A DNA stretch of 64,000 nucleotides from Plectosphaerella cucumerina (Eukaryota > Ascomycota > Sordariomycetes > Glomerellales > Plectosphaerellaceae), in the NCBI GenBank assembly GCA_020746995.1, contig JAGPXD010000003.1, positions 558,001 to 622,000 on the forward strand. Direction: 5' to 3'. Below, in pieces: positions 42,889 to 53,441 of the stretch (position 1 is the stretch's first letter; each line of letters opens with the position of its first letter). A program made the translations under genes and the position numbers. The notes under the pieces are model-generated. The model saw only the letters and a list, made by a program, of their open reading frames with translations. It was not told the origin of the DNA and did not search any database.

Positions 42889-45560
42889 CTACTTCTTGAA
42901 CACGGCCTGGCCGAGGCGCTCGATATCCCGGCCCTCCTGGGTGTTCCGCCCCGCGGCCTCGAGCAGCCGCTGCCACGACTCGGCGTCCTTGATGCGCACC
43001 GCTTCCTCAGCGGCCTTGACGCGCAGCCCGCACTTTTCGTACATTGTGATAGCCTGGCCTGGCTCGAGGCCTGTGCACTTGGAGACGAAGCCTGCCGCGA
43101 CACGAGGGTTACCGGCCTGCAAGACGAGGTTGTAGAAGGGCTAGAAAGGTCAGCGCGATGACATGGGCTGCATGGCGGGGAACCTTACCTCCCAGCCGAT
43201 GGGGCTCTTCTTCGCCTTGGCAATGTCCTCAATCTCGTTCCAGTCACGCTTGGCGACGAGGGCGCGAAGGCGGATCCACCAGGCCACCTTTTCAGGGACC
43301 TTGAACTCGTTCTGGATCTTCTTGGCACGGCCATGGTAGCCCAGCCGGATGAGCTTGAACATGGTGTCGTTGACGCTCAGCCCGGCAAAGGTGTCGGTGA
43401 GGTCGCGGTCCAGGGCCTCCTGGATGCGAAGCAGAGCCGTGGCCTCCTTTAGGGCGCGGACTTCGAAGGATGACTCCTTGGAGTCGGAGAGGAGCTTGGC
43501 GGCGAGGGCGAGCTTGTCGGCCGAGGTGCGCGCGTCGGGCTGGCGGAGGGACTCGCGGATGAAGACGCCGGCGCCGTCGATGCGGCGGTCGTCTTGGTAA
43601 TAGAGGTCCTTGAGAAGGGCGTTGTCTCCCTCCCGGGAGGCGGAGGCTTCGACGAGGGCTGTGGCGGCGGGGCGGGTGTTGATTGTGCGGAAGAAGGCGG
43701 CGAGGGGGAGCTTCTTCTTCAGCTCGAGGAGGACGGTCAGGATGAGGTCTGTGTCGCCACTCTCGACAGCCTTGTCGAGCGCGAGTTCGTCCTCTTCCAT
43801 GCTCAGGAGGAGGGGCACCTGTCTCTCGCCACGGGGTTCGTGGTTGAGTAGCTCGGTGGCTAAGCGGCCGCGGCCTTCGTCATATGCCGCACGGGCAATC
43901 TCCTCAAAGGAGATGCCAGGCCTGCCGGCTAGTCTATCGACGATCAGGTGGCATATTGTGTTCTCATCCTCGGACCCGGCCTTGACCTTTGCGCAGGCCC
44001 AGTTAACGTAGATGCGGTCCGTCGGCAGGTGGAGGTAACCTGCGATCTTGAGGGCGAGCAGGTAGTCGTGGCGGCTGACGAGCCTCCTGATGAGGCCCTC
44101 GGGGGTGAGGCGGCGATACTGTTCAAACGACAGGGGGAGGCCAACCTCGTAGAATCTGACGGCGTTGAGGACGCGCAGGGTCTCGCACATGTCGACAAAG
44201 TCGTCGCTGTTGTAAACGTCGAGGACGGACTTGCCAAAGGACGCAGCCTTGAGCAGCTGCTTTTGCCAGTGAACGCTAAACTCCCGACCGGCAGCCTGCA
44301 CGCAGTTGTCGATAGCTTCCATCAGGTTGGGGCGGATGAGCTGGATGTAGTCCTCGGCCTTGGGGGACTGGATTTCGAGCTGGCCGACGGCGTCGAGGAG
44401 GATCGATGCTGATGAGGCCTCGGTTCTTGCGCCGAAGACCTCGACGGTGCTGGACGGGACGCGCTCGAGGAAGTCGCAGACGTCGTTTGTGACGAGAATG
44501 GCTCCATCGGGTTCTGTAGGGATTAGGAGGGGTGTACCAAGCAGGAATGGTTTACGTACCTGAAATCACATGCACCCTGTTGTCGTAGAAGAAAGTGGCC
44601 GACGCATTGTCCGGTCCGACGAGGTGGACCTCATCTTCCCATGCGATGATGGCGTTCTCGCCGCACCACTCGACATACTTGGGCAGGATCTTGGAGTGCG
44701 AGCTGTACTCGACGACGCGTCTCTGGAAGTCGCTCGCGATGACGTGGGCCCGGCCAGTCTTGGTGTAGAGGGCGATGAACTTGCCGTCTGGCGATACGCT
44801 AAGGTGACTGAAGGGGCCGATGTCGAGGAAGCGGTCCTCGCACTCCGTCGCGTCGATAGCGTAGACCGTTTCACCGATGCTCACCAGCACCTCGACCGAC
44901 CTCGAGAGTGTGTGTACAGGTGGGATGATAGCCCACGCGTGAATTTCTCCATCGGGCGCCGTGGCCAGGGCCTTGGGGCGCGGTTCCATGTATGAGGTGA
45001 CAGAGACGAGCGTATTGTTGGACAACAGTGCGACCATGCCATTTGTGTAGAATCTGCTCCACGTAAGCCGATGATGGAGGCACGGTGATGGGCTTGTTTA
45101 CCTGCACGACTTGACGCCGTAGTTGTCGGAGCCGTTCCCCAGGGAGAACTGGGTAAAGTCGCCCTGGAGGTCATAGACGCGGACGGTGCCGTCAGTGGTG
45201 ACGACCAGAAGCTGCTCCTCTTCGGACCAGCCTAGGCCCTTGATGGAGCCGTTGTCCCATGGGATGCTGCGCAGCTTCTTGCCGGCGTAGGTGTAAATGT
45301 CGATGCTCGGTTTTGAGGACGCGTTGGCTCGGTGGGCCTGGAGCTTCTCCTCATCTCGGTACAGTGCTGCAGAGGTCAGCAGAGGTCAGGTATGACTCCA
45401 AGAGCATCGCCGTACCGATCGCGCCGCCGTATGGGGCTCCGGCTATGATGTAGTTGTCGAGGTTCAGGTCCTGGTCGAAGACCTCGGTGTAGAGCTGCGT
45501 CTTCCGGAACCACCTATCGCCGACGCTCTCCCATCCTGCTGCGGGATGAGCAATGTCCAT
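42889..45560 (-). CDS. VPS16: Vacuolar protein sorting protein VPS16 (HOPS/CORVET core)
   Basis: Five exons: 45560-45416, 45366-45102, 45053-44560, 44513-43189 and 43140-42889; 826 residues (yeast 798). The N-terminal beta-propeller (Vps16_N, to about residue 400) includes GWSEEEQLLVVTTDGTVRVYDL and FSHLSVSPDGKFIALYTKTG. The C-terminal alpha-solenoid (Vps16_C) includes DYLLALKIAGYLHLP, ISFEEIARAAYDEGRGRLATELL and KVPEKVAWWIRL. Vps16 is a shared subunit of the HOPS and CORVET tethers that drive fusion at vacuoles and endosomes; it pairs with Vps33. All introns are 46-49 bp. The first intron's acceptor follows a tandem TGACCTCTGC. It is divergent from ATG16. Confidence 0.97.
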
Positions 45561-46118
45561 GGTGTCTCATCTCATGGTGTGGCGACTCTTTGGGCGGCGG
45601 AGGGGGCTCGAAGCCGTGTGAGGAGTGTCTCGTGATGGTGATGGTGTTGGATGTATGAGATGGAGCTCTCAGATGAGCTGTGTCGACATCGAAGCACCAG
45701 CCGGAGCTTGGGCGGATCCACATGTTCCCTGCACGGAGGCTGGGGGCAGTTGGCACGACCCTGAAGCAGGTGCGTCTCCGGGCGGCTAAACTACGGGACA
45801 AGGGGAGGTGCGTCACTGAGGGGCACCTGCGACATGCAGCTGTTGCGCCATAGGACAAAACCGTGCGACAAAGATGCGACTGACATGATCAGCAGCAGCT
45901 CCTCCACCATCACTACCCGTCTGCCTGCGACACGCGTTTCTTCAACCGAGACAGCCAGCTCATTGACCTCTTCCATCATTCCTTCCGCTTCTTGACTGTC
46001 TTTCTCCTGTACCTATTTTCCCGCTTCCTCCCCTCATCTCCCAGCCGCCACATCGCTCGACCCCCAGATGGACTAGGAAATCGTCTGCTCGGATCCTTGC
46101 GATCAGCTCCTGGACGAC
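45561..46118. other. Divergent promoter: VPS16 (-) / ATG16 (+)
   Basis: This 558-bp spacer carries no gene except a two-codon upstream ORF at 46068-46076. No TATA box is clear. Confidence 0.55.
46068..46076 (+). promoter_or_regulatory. Minimal upstream ORF before ATG16
   Basis: ATG GAC TAG lies 42 nt before the ATG16 start and in the same frame. If it is in the transcript, it could lower initiation at the main ATG or set up reinitiation. Confidence 0.4.
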
Positions 46119-46825
46119 ATGGCCGGCTGGCGCGATGAGTACCTCGCATCCATCCGCGAACAGGAGCGGAACAACCCCGTCAACCTCGAGCTGGTAGACC
46201 TCTGTAGGCCTGACCCCGTCCATCCGACGCAGCGCGCCCGCCCCCGCTGACAACTGCACTCCCAGGCTCCCAACTAGCCGATCGCGTCGCCGCCCTCGAA
46301 GCCGAAAAGGTCGTCCTGGCCTCCCGAATCAAGGCATTCTCCGCCGGCGGCAAAAAGTCCGAGACGCCGCCACCGCAAGCCCCCTCCGGCGACGACCCGG
46401 GGCTGGCTCAGCTCAACTACGACCTCGCCGAGGCCCTACGCGCCAAGGGCACGCTCCAGACCCGCGTCAAGAAGGCCGAGGACGAGCTCGCAGACCTCCG
46501 TAACAAGACAAAGTCCGATGCGCGCTTGCTCAAGGACATTACCGCCGAGCGCACCGTTCTGGCTACCAAGCTGAAGGACAGGGAGCACGAGCTGCGGGAG
46601 AAGCGAAAGCTTGTTGAGGTGCGCTTCTTCCTCCGAAGCCCCGAGCCTGTGGCTGCTAACAGAACATAGGATGTCCAGGACGAGATGATCTCTCTCAACC
46701 TCCAGGTGCACATGGCCGAACAGCAGCGCGACAAGGCCCGCAAGGACAACCAGGAGCTCGTCGACCGGTGGATGAAGAAGATGGCGCAAGAGGCCGAGGC
46801 CATGAACCTCGCCAACGAGCGGTGA
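46119..46825 (+). CDS. ATG16: Autophagy protein ATG16
   Basis: Three exons: 46119-46203, 46266-46618 and 46670-46825; 197 residues, normal for fungal Atg16. The N-terminal helix MAGWRDEYLASIREQERN is the ATG5-binding segment. A coiled coil follows from about residue 35 (LADRVAALEAEKVVLASRI) to near the end (DELADLRNKTKSDARLLKDI, EMISLNLQVHMAEQQRDKARKDN). The C-terminal WD40 part of animal ATG16L1 is absent, as in other fungi. Atg16 dimers hold Atg12-Atg5 on the phagophore membrane and direct Atg8 lipidation. The first donor, GTAGGC, is weak but is the only one that keeps phase. The start is fixed by the in-frame TAG upstream. Confidence 0.9.
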
Positions 46826-47141
46826 ACCTGCAGTCAACAAGCCTCTACGCATCGTAGAAGAGCGTCGAATGGGAAACAGTACAATGTGAAAGGCTATACC
46901 GTGTTCTAGAAACAGTGGTGCTACAATGCAAGCCTGACGCTGTGCGCGCTGGCCTATGCCGGATGCTTGGGTATCGGGTTCCAGGTAAGCAGGATGCCGC
47001 GCACCTCATCTCGTCCGCGCCTTTTTCTCCCTATCCTCTCTCTTCCTTCCCGTGGGGGCATCGCCCGGCTTGCCCCATCCATTTGAACAAAAACAAGAAA
47101 CTGACACCAAACCCCCTGCGCCCCCAGACAGATAGCGTCTA
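46826..47141. other. Intergenic between converging ATG16 and DOT1
   Basis: These 316 bp hold only the 3' ends of two converging genes; nothing else is visible. Confidence 0.6.
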
Positions 47142-48673
47142 CTATTTTCGCGTCGAGACATAGAATTCACCGCCGTTGTTCGTCCAGCTTACGTGGTCCT
47201 CGGGGAATGTGTTCTGCTCCACGTCTAGAATATTTCGCACAACGTCGTTGGTGTTGCGCACGCCGTCGGCGTGAAGGAAGGACTTGAGAGAAACGATCTT
47301 GCAGCCAGGCTTGAGGTCGAGGAACATGTAGGCCAGCTTATCGTTGAGTTGCGGGGTAAAGGCCTGGTTGTTGACGAGGACGACGTCGGCGCGCTTGAGC
47401 ACGGCGTGGATGGACTCGTCTTTCAAAAAGTCGCCCCGCACCAGGCTCACCTTGCCGGGTGACAGTCCCCACAGGCGGCAGCGCTTCTGAAACTCGTCCT
47501 GCTGCGCGACGGCAAAGTCGCAGGGGTTGTCCATCATCTCGCACCCCCAGCTCTCGCAGCCGATCTCAAGTGCGGCCTGGAAGACGACGTTGCCAACGCC
47601 GGAGCCTAGGTCGACGAAGACCTGGTCAGAGGTCATGTGGGTTTTCTCTTGCAAGATCTTTGAGATGAAAACATGCTTGAGCTCTCCGTAGACATTGTCG
47701 GTGCCGTTCGTGTATTGCTTGAGCTTCTCGACGTCGGGGGAGACGGTGCGGTCATAGACCTGGGCGAGGATGAATTCGACGAGGTCGCGCGGCGCGCCGT
47801 GTTTCCGGTCGAGGTTCTTGCGGAAGGTGCCGTCCTGGGCGAGGCGGCGGATGACGCCGTTGGCTTCTTTGAGGGCAAGCTTGAAGTCGGCGAGCTCGTT
47901 GGTGCGCGAGGTGCGCTCGAGGCGGCGGATGAGGCCGTGTTCCTTGTCGGTGAAGGGGGTGGCTTGTTCTTCGGTGAGGTAGAAGTAGGCGACGTGGTTG
48001 ACGACTTTGAGGATGTCGCTGACGGCGTCGATGGTGCCGTTCTCGACGAGGAGTTCGTAGCTGCGAGGGGAAGTCAGTAGCTAGACACAATGTAGAAGAC
48101 TGAAAAGAAATGCGCCGCGCACCTTTCGGGGAGGTAGAGGCTGGGGTACTGGATGCGCACGCGAATGTCATCGTCGGGTTTTGCCTTGAGTGCGCGTTGA
48201 GCCGGCTTGGCAGGCGAACTCGTGTTCATGACGGCGCGTGCGTGGATGTACTTGAGCTCCTTCGGCCACTGTCCTTCGTATGCATCCGCGGCGACGAGGG
48301 ACCGGCTCTCGTCGGTGCGCTCGCTGTCGCCGCGGCGCTGGCGCTTGGCCATGTCGAGGCTCTGGACGAAGTCGTCATCTGCGCCATCCGAGTCCGAGTC
48401 GTCGCGACCCCACTGGGTGACGGGATCGACGCTGGGGAGCTTGCGCTTCCTTCTTCGCTCGTCAGATGACGAGGGGTAGGGTGACGCGCTGTCGCGGGGG
48501 AGGAGGCGGGGGTTCGGCGAGGGGCGCGATGACGGAGATGCCTTTGCTGAGGAGGACGAGGGGGTGCGGTGGGAGAGGGAGGGGCGGGGTTTCGGGCGCG
48601 GTGGCGGGCGGATGGCCACTTTCTCGATGCGTATCGTCGGGGGTTTCTTGGCCTTGGAGCTGAGGAGCGGCAT
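47142..48673 (-). CDS. DOT1: Histone H3 lysine-79 methyltransferase DOT1
   Basis: Two exons, 48673-48123 and 48060-47142; 489 residues. The ATG at 48673 (MPLLSSKAKKPP) is used because the 12 codons before it begin at a GTG. The N-terminal half is basic and disordered, suited to binding nucleosomes or DNA. The catalytic domain holds VYGELKHVFISKIL, the AdoMet-binding loop DLGSGVGN (334-341), SWGCEMMDNP and the NNQAF motif, all hallmarks of the Dot1 fold (class I methyltransferase, not SET). Dot1 methylates H3K79 in chromatin and affects silencing and the DNA damage checkpoint. It is a single-copy housekeeping gene in fungi. Confidence 0.97.
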
Positions 48674-49550
48674 GGCGTCGGAGAGGAGTGTCGTCGCAGG
48701 GGGAGGCACGCGACTGTTAAGGCTTCGGGAGGGGCGGAGGGGCGTCGCGCGGCGGGCGCGGCGGGGAGGAGCAGGGAGTATAATATAAGGACAAAAGGAA
48801 ATTGAAGCTAGACGCGGGTGTCGTAGGGCTAGCCGTGGCAGGACGCGATGGCTGGCATGGACGGAGGGATGGGATGGAAATGGCGATGTTGGCGATGGTG
48901 ATGGTGGTTTTTGGCGGAGATGGTGGGAGGACGTGAGTTTGGGTGTGGGTTTCTAGAAGCATGCAGTGTGTCTGGGCTGGTCCTGTCCACCCACGTTTCG
49001 TTTCGCGGTCGGGTCCTGTCCTGTCTGTCAGGCAGTCAGGGTCGTCTTGTCGGGTGTGTGGTGGCGTGGCAGCCGCCCGATGTCGCGGCCCTCGCTAGGC
49101 AGATGCGGGAAGGTGGCGGCTGTCCAGCAGCGTGGACGGGAGGCCTGCCGGTCAGGTCCCGCCCGCCCTGACTTGCCCGCTGCACATCGCTGGAGACTGC
49201 CCGGGGCAGAGCACGTGCGCTGCCTGCTTGTGTGGACTCGACTTCGGATTGGGGCGTGATTGGCCAAGGATGATTACTCATCAGAAGTCGGCACAATGGG
49301 CATTGATGCTTCCAACTCGCTGGCGAGAAATGTTTGCTTCTTTCATCTCGAGACCGCCAATGCCTCCCTTGAACATTAAAATGGCACAGCATTGACATCG
49401 TGTTTTCCACTGTTCGGATCTCGATCTCACCGGGTTCCAATTCAAGTGCACATGTTCTGATTGAGGGCTTCTGCATTCCGACAGAGAGAGCGGCACAATG
49501 TCTATGACACCCAACTACAATGCTAACCCCCAAGCCAAGGCTTCCCTGAT
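48674..49550. other. Intergenic: DOT1 promoter and NmrA-like 3' flank
   Basis: No gene or RNA feature is supported. The open frames here are short, overlap one another and have low-complexity translations. Confidence 0.55.
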
Positions 49551-50465
49551 CTACTTCCACTCAAGAGCCTCCTTGACGCTGAGCGCGCGGAAGCCAGTAG
49601 CCGCGGACGAAGCCGTCAGATCAAAGAGGCCATCTTGGAACCAAAGGCCAAAGGTGGCGTGGAAGGACTGGAGCATCTCCTTGGGGAAGAAGGCGTACGC
49701 GGGGACATGGCCTGGAAGCTCCGTCACCTTGCCAGACTTGAGCGTCTCGACATCGTCGTGGCCGACCTTGAACTTGGCACCCGTCACACCCTCAGCCAGC
49801 GCGAGGAACTGGTTCCACGTCACCTTGTCGCCGACGACAATGGACTCGGCCTCCCACTTCTCGGCATCCAGGAGAGTCGAGACGAAGCGGGCCACGTCGA
49901 TAGTGTGGGTGAAGGCCACCGGCACGTCGCCGGTACCTGGGATGGCGGCGGCGCGGTTGGGCACGTCGATGACGAGTGTCTGGGGTGCCATGTAACTGGG
50001 CTTGGCGGTCCAGTAGTCGAGGAAGAAGCCACACTGGACGACGGTGTGCTCAAGGTCCTTTGTGGCCGCGAGGGCTGCCTCAGCGTCAAGCTTGAGCTTC
50101 ACGCTGGGGAGCTGGGCGATCTGAGCTGTGGTGTAGGGGATGCCCCAGCCGCTGCTGATGATCCTGCGGGTGGCCTTGGAGGCGTCAGCGGCGGCGATGA
50201 GGCTGATTTCGGGGTTGGTGCCGTCGAGGATCATCATGGAAATGGCTGAGATAACGGTGTGGACATTGTTGCCCTCGAGGGCGCGGGTGGTGGCGGCCAC
50301 GTCGTTGTAGTCGACGGGGATGATGGCGGCGCCGAGCTTGGCCTCGAGCTCGGGGTTGGCCTTGCGGGCGAGGATGCGGATGTCGTGCTTGCCGGCGGCC
50401 ACGAGGGCCTCGACGATGGTGCGGCCAACGTTGCCGGTGCCTCCTGCGACTGCGATGACGGCCAT
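49551..50465 (-). CDS. NmrA-like/isoflavone reductase-type NAD(P)-binding protein
   Basis: Single exon, 304 residues. The N-terminal Rossmann fingerprint GGTGNVGRTIVEAL (8-21) and the pattern VHTVISAIS, ...RRIISSGWGIPY, ...VVQCGFFLDYW, ...FTHTIDVARFVSTLLDAEKWEAESIVVGD define the atypical SDR branch of NmrA and isoflavone reductase-like proteins. Members either reduce small phenolic substrates or act as redox-sensing regulators. The catalytic Lys of true isoflavone reductases cannot be placed with confidence. The gene is divergent from a Zn2Cys6 regulator across 727 bp, which suggests co-regulation. Confidence 0.9.
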   Translation of the reverse strand: MAVIAVAGGTGNVGRTIVEALVAAGKHDIRILARKANPELEAKLGAAIIPVDYNDVAATTRALEGNNVHTVISAISMMILDGTNPEISLIAAADASKATRRIISSGWGIPYTTAQIAQLPSVKLKLDAEAALAATKDLEHTVVQCGFFLDYWTAKPSYMAPQTLVIDVPNRAAAIPGTGDVPVAFTHTIDVARFVSTLLDAEKWEAESIVVGDKVTWNQFLALAEGVTGAKFKVGHDDVETLKSGKVTELPGHVPAYAFFPKEMLQSFHATFGLWFQDGLFDLTASSAATGFRALSVKEALEWK

Positions 50466-51192
50466 GGTGGAAGTAGACGGTAAGGTAGTTGATGGTAGTT
50501 TGGGTGTTGAGGGAAGTGCCTAGGTGAGGTACCTAGATTTGATATCGACAAGTGATGATTGTGATGAGCTTCTTAGACTGATACTGTCGATATTAAGACG
50601 ACGCTCCAATCTACTTATACTATCCATCTCCGCTTCCCCTGATTCCATATTGTTCCTATCCGTCAGTCATGTCGTCCACTATCAGTCAGCCGTGCCCTCC
50701 CGGATGTAGTTGTCCCCCGATTCATGCGGAGTTTCCCCGCAAGACAACAAACAGCCCCCGGAGAAAACCCCGTCCAGTCACTGCAGCTCCCACTCCCGGA
50801 AGCAAAATACATCCGGCGTCTAGCGCGGCCCCAGGTACATAACAGCCCTTGACAAATTCCCCACCCGTCACGTCAACGACAACACGGCCTCAGCCCCTGC
50901 CGCCCTGCTGTGCCTCCTGTTTTTTTGCTTCCGACCCGGATAGCGAGAGGGGGGGGGAACGGAGGGAAGGATTCCATGTTGTCTCGGTCTCGGGTACCGG
51001 CCTCGCGTTTGTCCCAGCGATCTCTCCCCCCCCCTCCAATCCCTCAACACAAGCTGACTCCCGCCCGCAACAAACACTCCGAGTGTCCCGCCTGCCTGCC
51101 AGCCCTACCACGCCCCAAAGTAGCCTCGTACCTTACCTCGTATCCGGAAGCAAAACCTACCCTGACCTTTGACCTTACATCACGCCGACAGT
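50466..51192. other. Divergent promoter: NmrA-like (-) / Zn2Cys6 regulator (+)
   Basis: No gene. The stretch contains a TATA-like box on the NmrA side and C- and G-runs near 50950 and 51030. I see no clear operator. Confidence 0.55.
50614..50619 (-). promoter_or_regulatory. TATA-like box of the NmrA-like gene
   Basis: TATAAG on the minus strand, about 150 bp upstream of the ATG at 50465. Confidence 0.4.
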
Positions 51193-53415
51193 ATGTCATC
51201 TTCGAGTCGCAAAGCTGAAACAGCGCCGCGTACGCAGCAGGTATGTGTTTTTTTGGTACTGGACAAATACTTTACTCTCCTCTCTTCTGACGTCTCTAGG
51301 CCTGTAGGAGATGCCGTGCGAAAAAGAGCCGCTGCGATGCCGGGAGGCCCTCATGCGGCGGCTGTGCTGCCCAGGGCCAGGAGTGTGTCTATGATAGTGC
51401 CCCTCCTCGGAGGCGTGGGCCTGGCCGAAGGTTTGCCCCCCCAGCCTAATCATTGCTCCCAGCCTGATCTGACCTCTCCCAGCAAACAGGCCGTACTCGC
51501 GCTCGAGGAGCGCCTGGCCCAGATGGAAACAACCCTGCGACGGGCCGGACTCGCAGCCCAGAGTTCCTCCCTCACAGACGATGCCTCGCCGACACCCGAG
51601 GCACAGGCCGCTCCAAGTCCAAATCCCCTTCCTCTCGCCGCCCAACCTCAGCCTGAACCCTCACCAGCACCAGTACCAGCACCAGCACCGCCGCGCCAGC
51701 CAGACCACGACCCTCCTTCCGAATCCCCTGTCGCCTCCAGGCTTCCTGATTTCGTCGCCGCCCGCATGTTCCTCACAAAGCCGGTCCCTGCCATCGAAGG
51801 CCCCACGTTCCCCCGGCGCACCTACACTCCCGACTTTGACCGCCAGATCCTCAACACTCTCTGGCTGCCCCTGACGCCTTCCGTCGCCGCCGCCTTCCCA
51901 GTGCTAAACGCCGACTGCCTTGTCGGCCGCTTCCAGGGCGGAGGCCCCGCTGCTGACGCTCTCTTCGATTCTACCCACGGCTGGGCTTACGCTTGCGCCT
52001 GCATGGCCCTTGGTTCCAGCCTCAAGTGCCTCAACGAGGCTATCCCTGCGCTCTTCCCGCGCATCTGGCCGTGGTTCATGAACGCTCTGGCCACCATAGC
52101 CGAGCTGACGACCACGGCAACCGACCCTCTCGCCGTCCAGGCCCTCGTCGGCATGGCTGTCTTCATGCAGGGCAGCGCAGCCTCTTCGGCCGCCGTCGCC
52201 CTGGTCGCCTCGGCAGCAACCCTCTCCAACCGCCTAGGCCTCCACCGGGACGGCGGCAACGATGACCCCGTGCGCTATCGTATCTTCTGGGCCGCGTACA
52301 TCCTCGATAAGTCCAACGCGCTCAACCTTGGCGTACCGTCCGCCATCCCTGACGACGATATCGAAGTCGACCTCCCCCCTCCCGACATCTTCTGGCTACG
52401 CCTACGCGCGCAGCTCGCAACGATACAGTCTCGCATCCATACATCGCTCTACACCGCACGCGCTCTCGCCCTCCCAGGGCCTGAAGTCTTCCGCACAGTC
52501 CTGGACGCCGAAAGGATGATGGACAGCTGGCGGCGCACTTTGCCGGGGGACATGGCCGACGCTATTGTTGAGGGCGGCTTGGGCGGCGATGCTGATGAGC
52601 TCACAGGCGCGCAACTTGACGTCGTCATGACCTTCAATACGTGCCAGATACTCGTCCATTGGTCCAGCTGTCGAATGGAGGGTGACCTCACACTGACGGT
52701 GGGTGTGGGAGGGAAAGAGTCGGCGCCTCAGTCTATGCTGCTGCCTCGGGGCCGGCACTGTTTGCTGCGGTGCCGCTCTGGTTCGACGGCGGTGATGCGG
52801 GCGTTCTGCAGCGTGCCTGCGCCGCCATTGACGGTCTTATGGTGAGTTTGGTGGGTCGAGAAGATGTGTTTGAAGAAAGCTGACGGGGCCAGGCGGACGG
52901 TGTGCCATCCATTGTGCGCCATGATCGTTCTGCTTGTGGATATCCTGGAGGAGCCGGCGACAACGCAGTCGACCATGCTTCTTCAGACCATCAGATCGTT
53001 CACAACGTTCCTGGAGACCTTTCAAAGGGAGGAAAAGTGCGATCTCGCCAAGTTGATCGCAGCATGCGGCACGTTGCTCTGGGTAGCCCAGGCGGCCGTC
53101 CAGCGCGCCCGCGATGGGACGGATGTCGTAGTTCCCGAGGGTACAGCTGGGGTGACTCCCGAGGTGAGCACATTTCGCCAGAGATAGAGCTGGAACTGAT
53201 GCTGGCAGAAACTTCTTTCACTTCTTCGGTCGACAACGTCCCCTATGACGCTCGCCCAGGCTCTCATCGGCAACCAGCCAACACGCGACTCTGCCCTCGC
53301 CGCTGAGCTCATAGCCATGGTGGCGTGTCCCGACTACAGGCCCATCGGCGTGCCGCTGGCTCCAGACGCATTGTGTCCGTCGACATACGGTTTTCACCTC
53401 GATGGCGGCATGTGA
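51193..53415 (+). CDS. Zn2Cys6 transcription factor (internal exon uncertain)
   Basis: Preferred exons: 51193-51240, 51300-51430, 51483-52841, 52893-53163 and 53209-53415; 671 residues. The first intron falls one codon before the zinc cluster (CRRCRAKKSRCDAGRPSCGGCAAQGQEC). A coiled segment follows (LALEERLAQMETTLRRAG), then a fungal_trans-like domain (ILNTLWLPLTPSVAAAFPVLNAD) and a conserved C-terminal RTVCHPLCAMIVLLVDILEEP. The last exon ends with PSTYGFHLDGGM. The stretch 52682-52841 can be read in two frames. The continuous frame used here keeps phase with the next exon. Another frame, joined through a 50-bp GTGACC...CAG intron, looks more protein-like but does not keep phase downstream. 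It is divergent from the NmrA-like gene and convergent with the next regulator. Confidence 0.8.
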
Positions 53416-53441
53416 AAGTGATTCGATTCTTCGGCTCTTTC

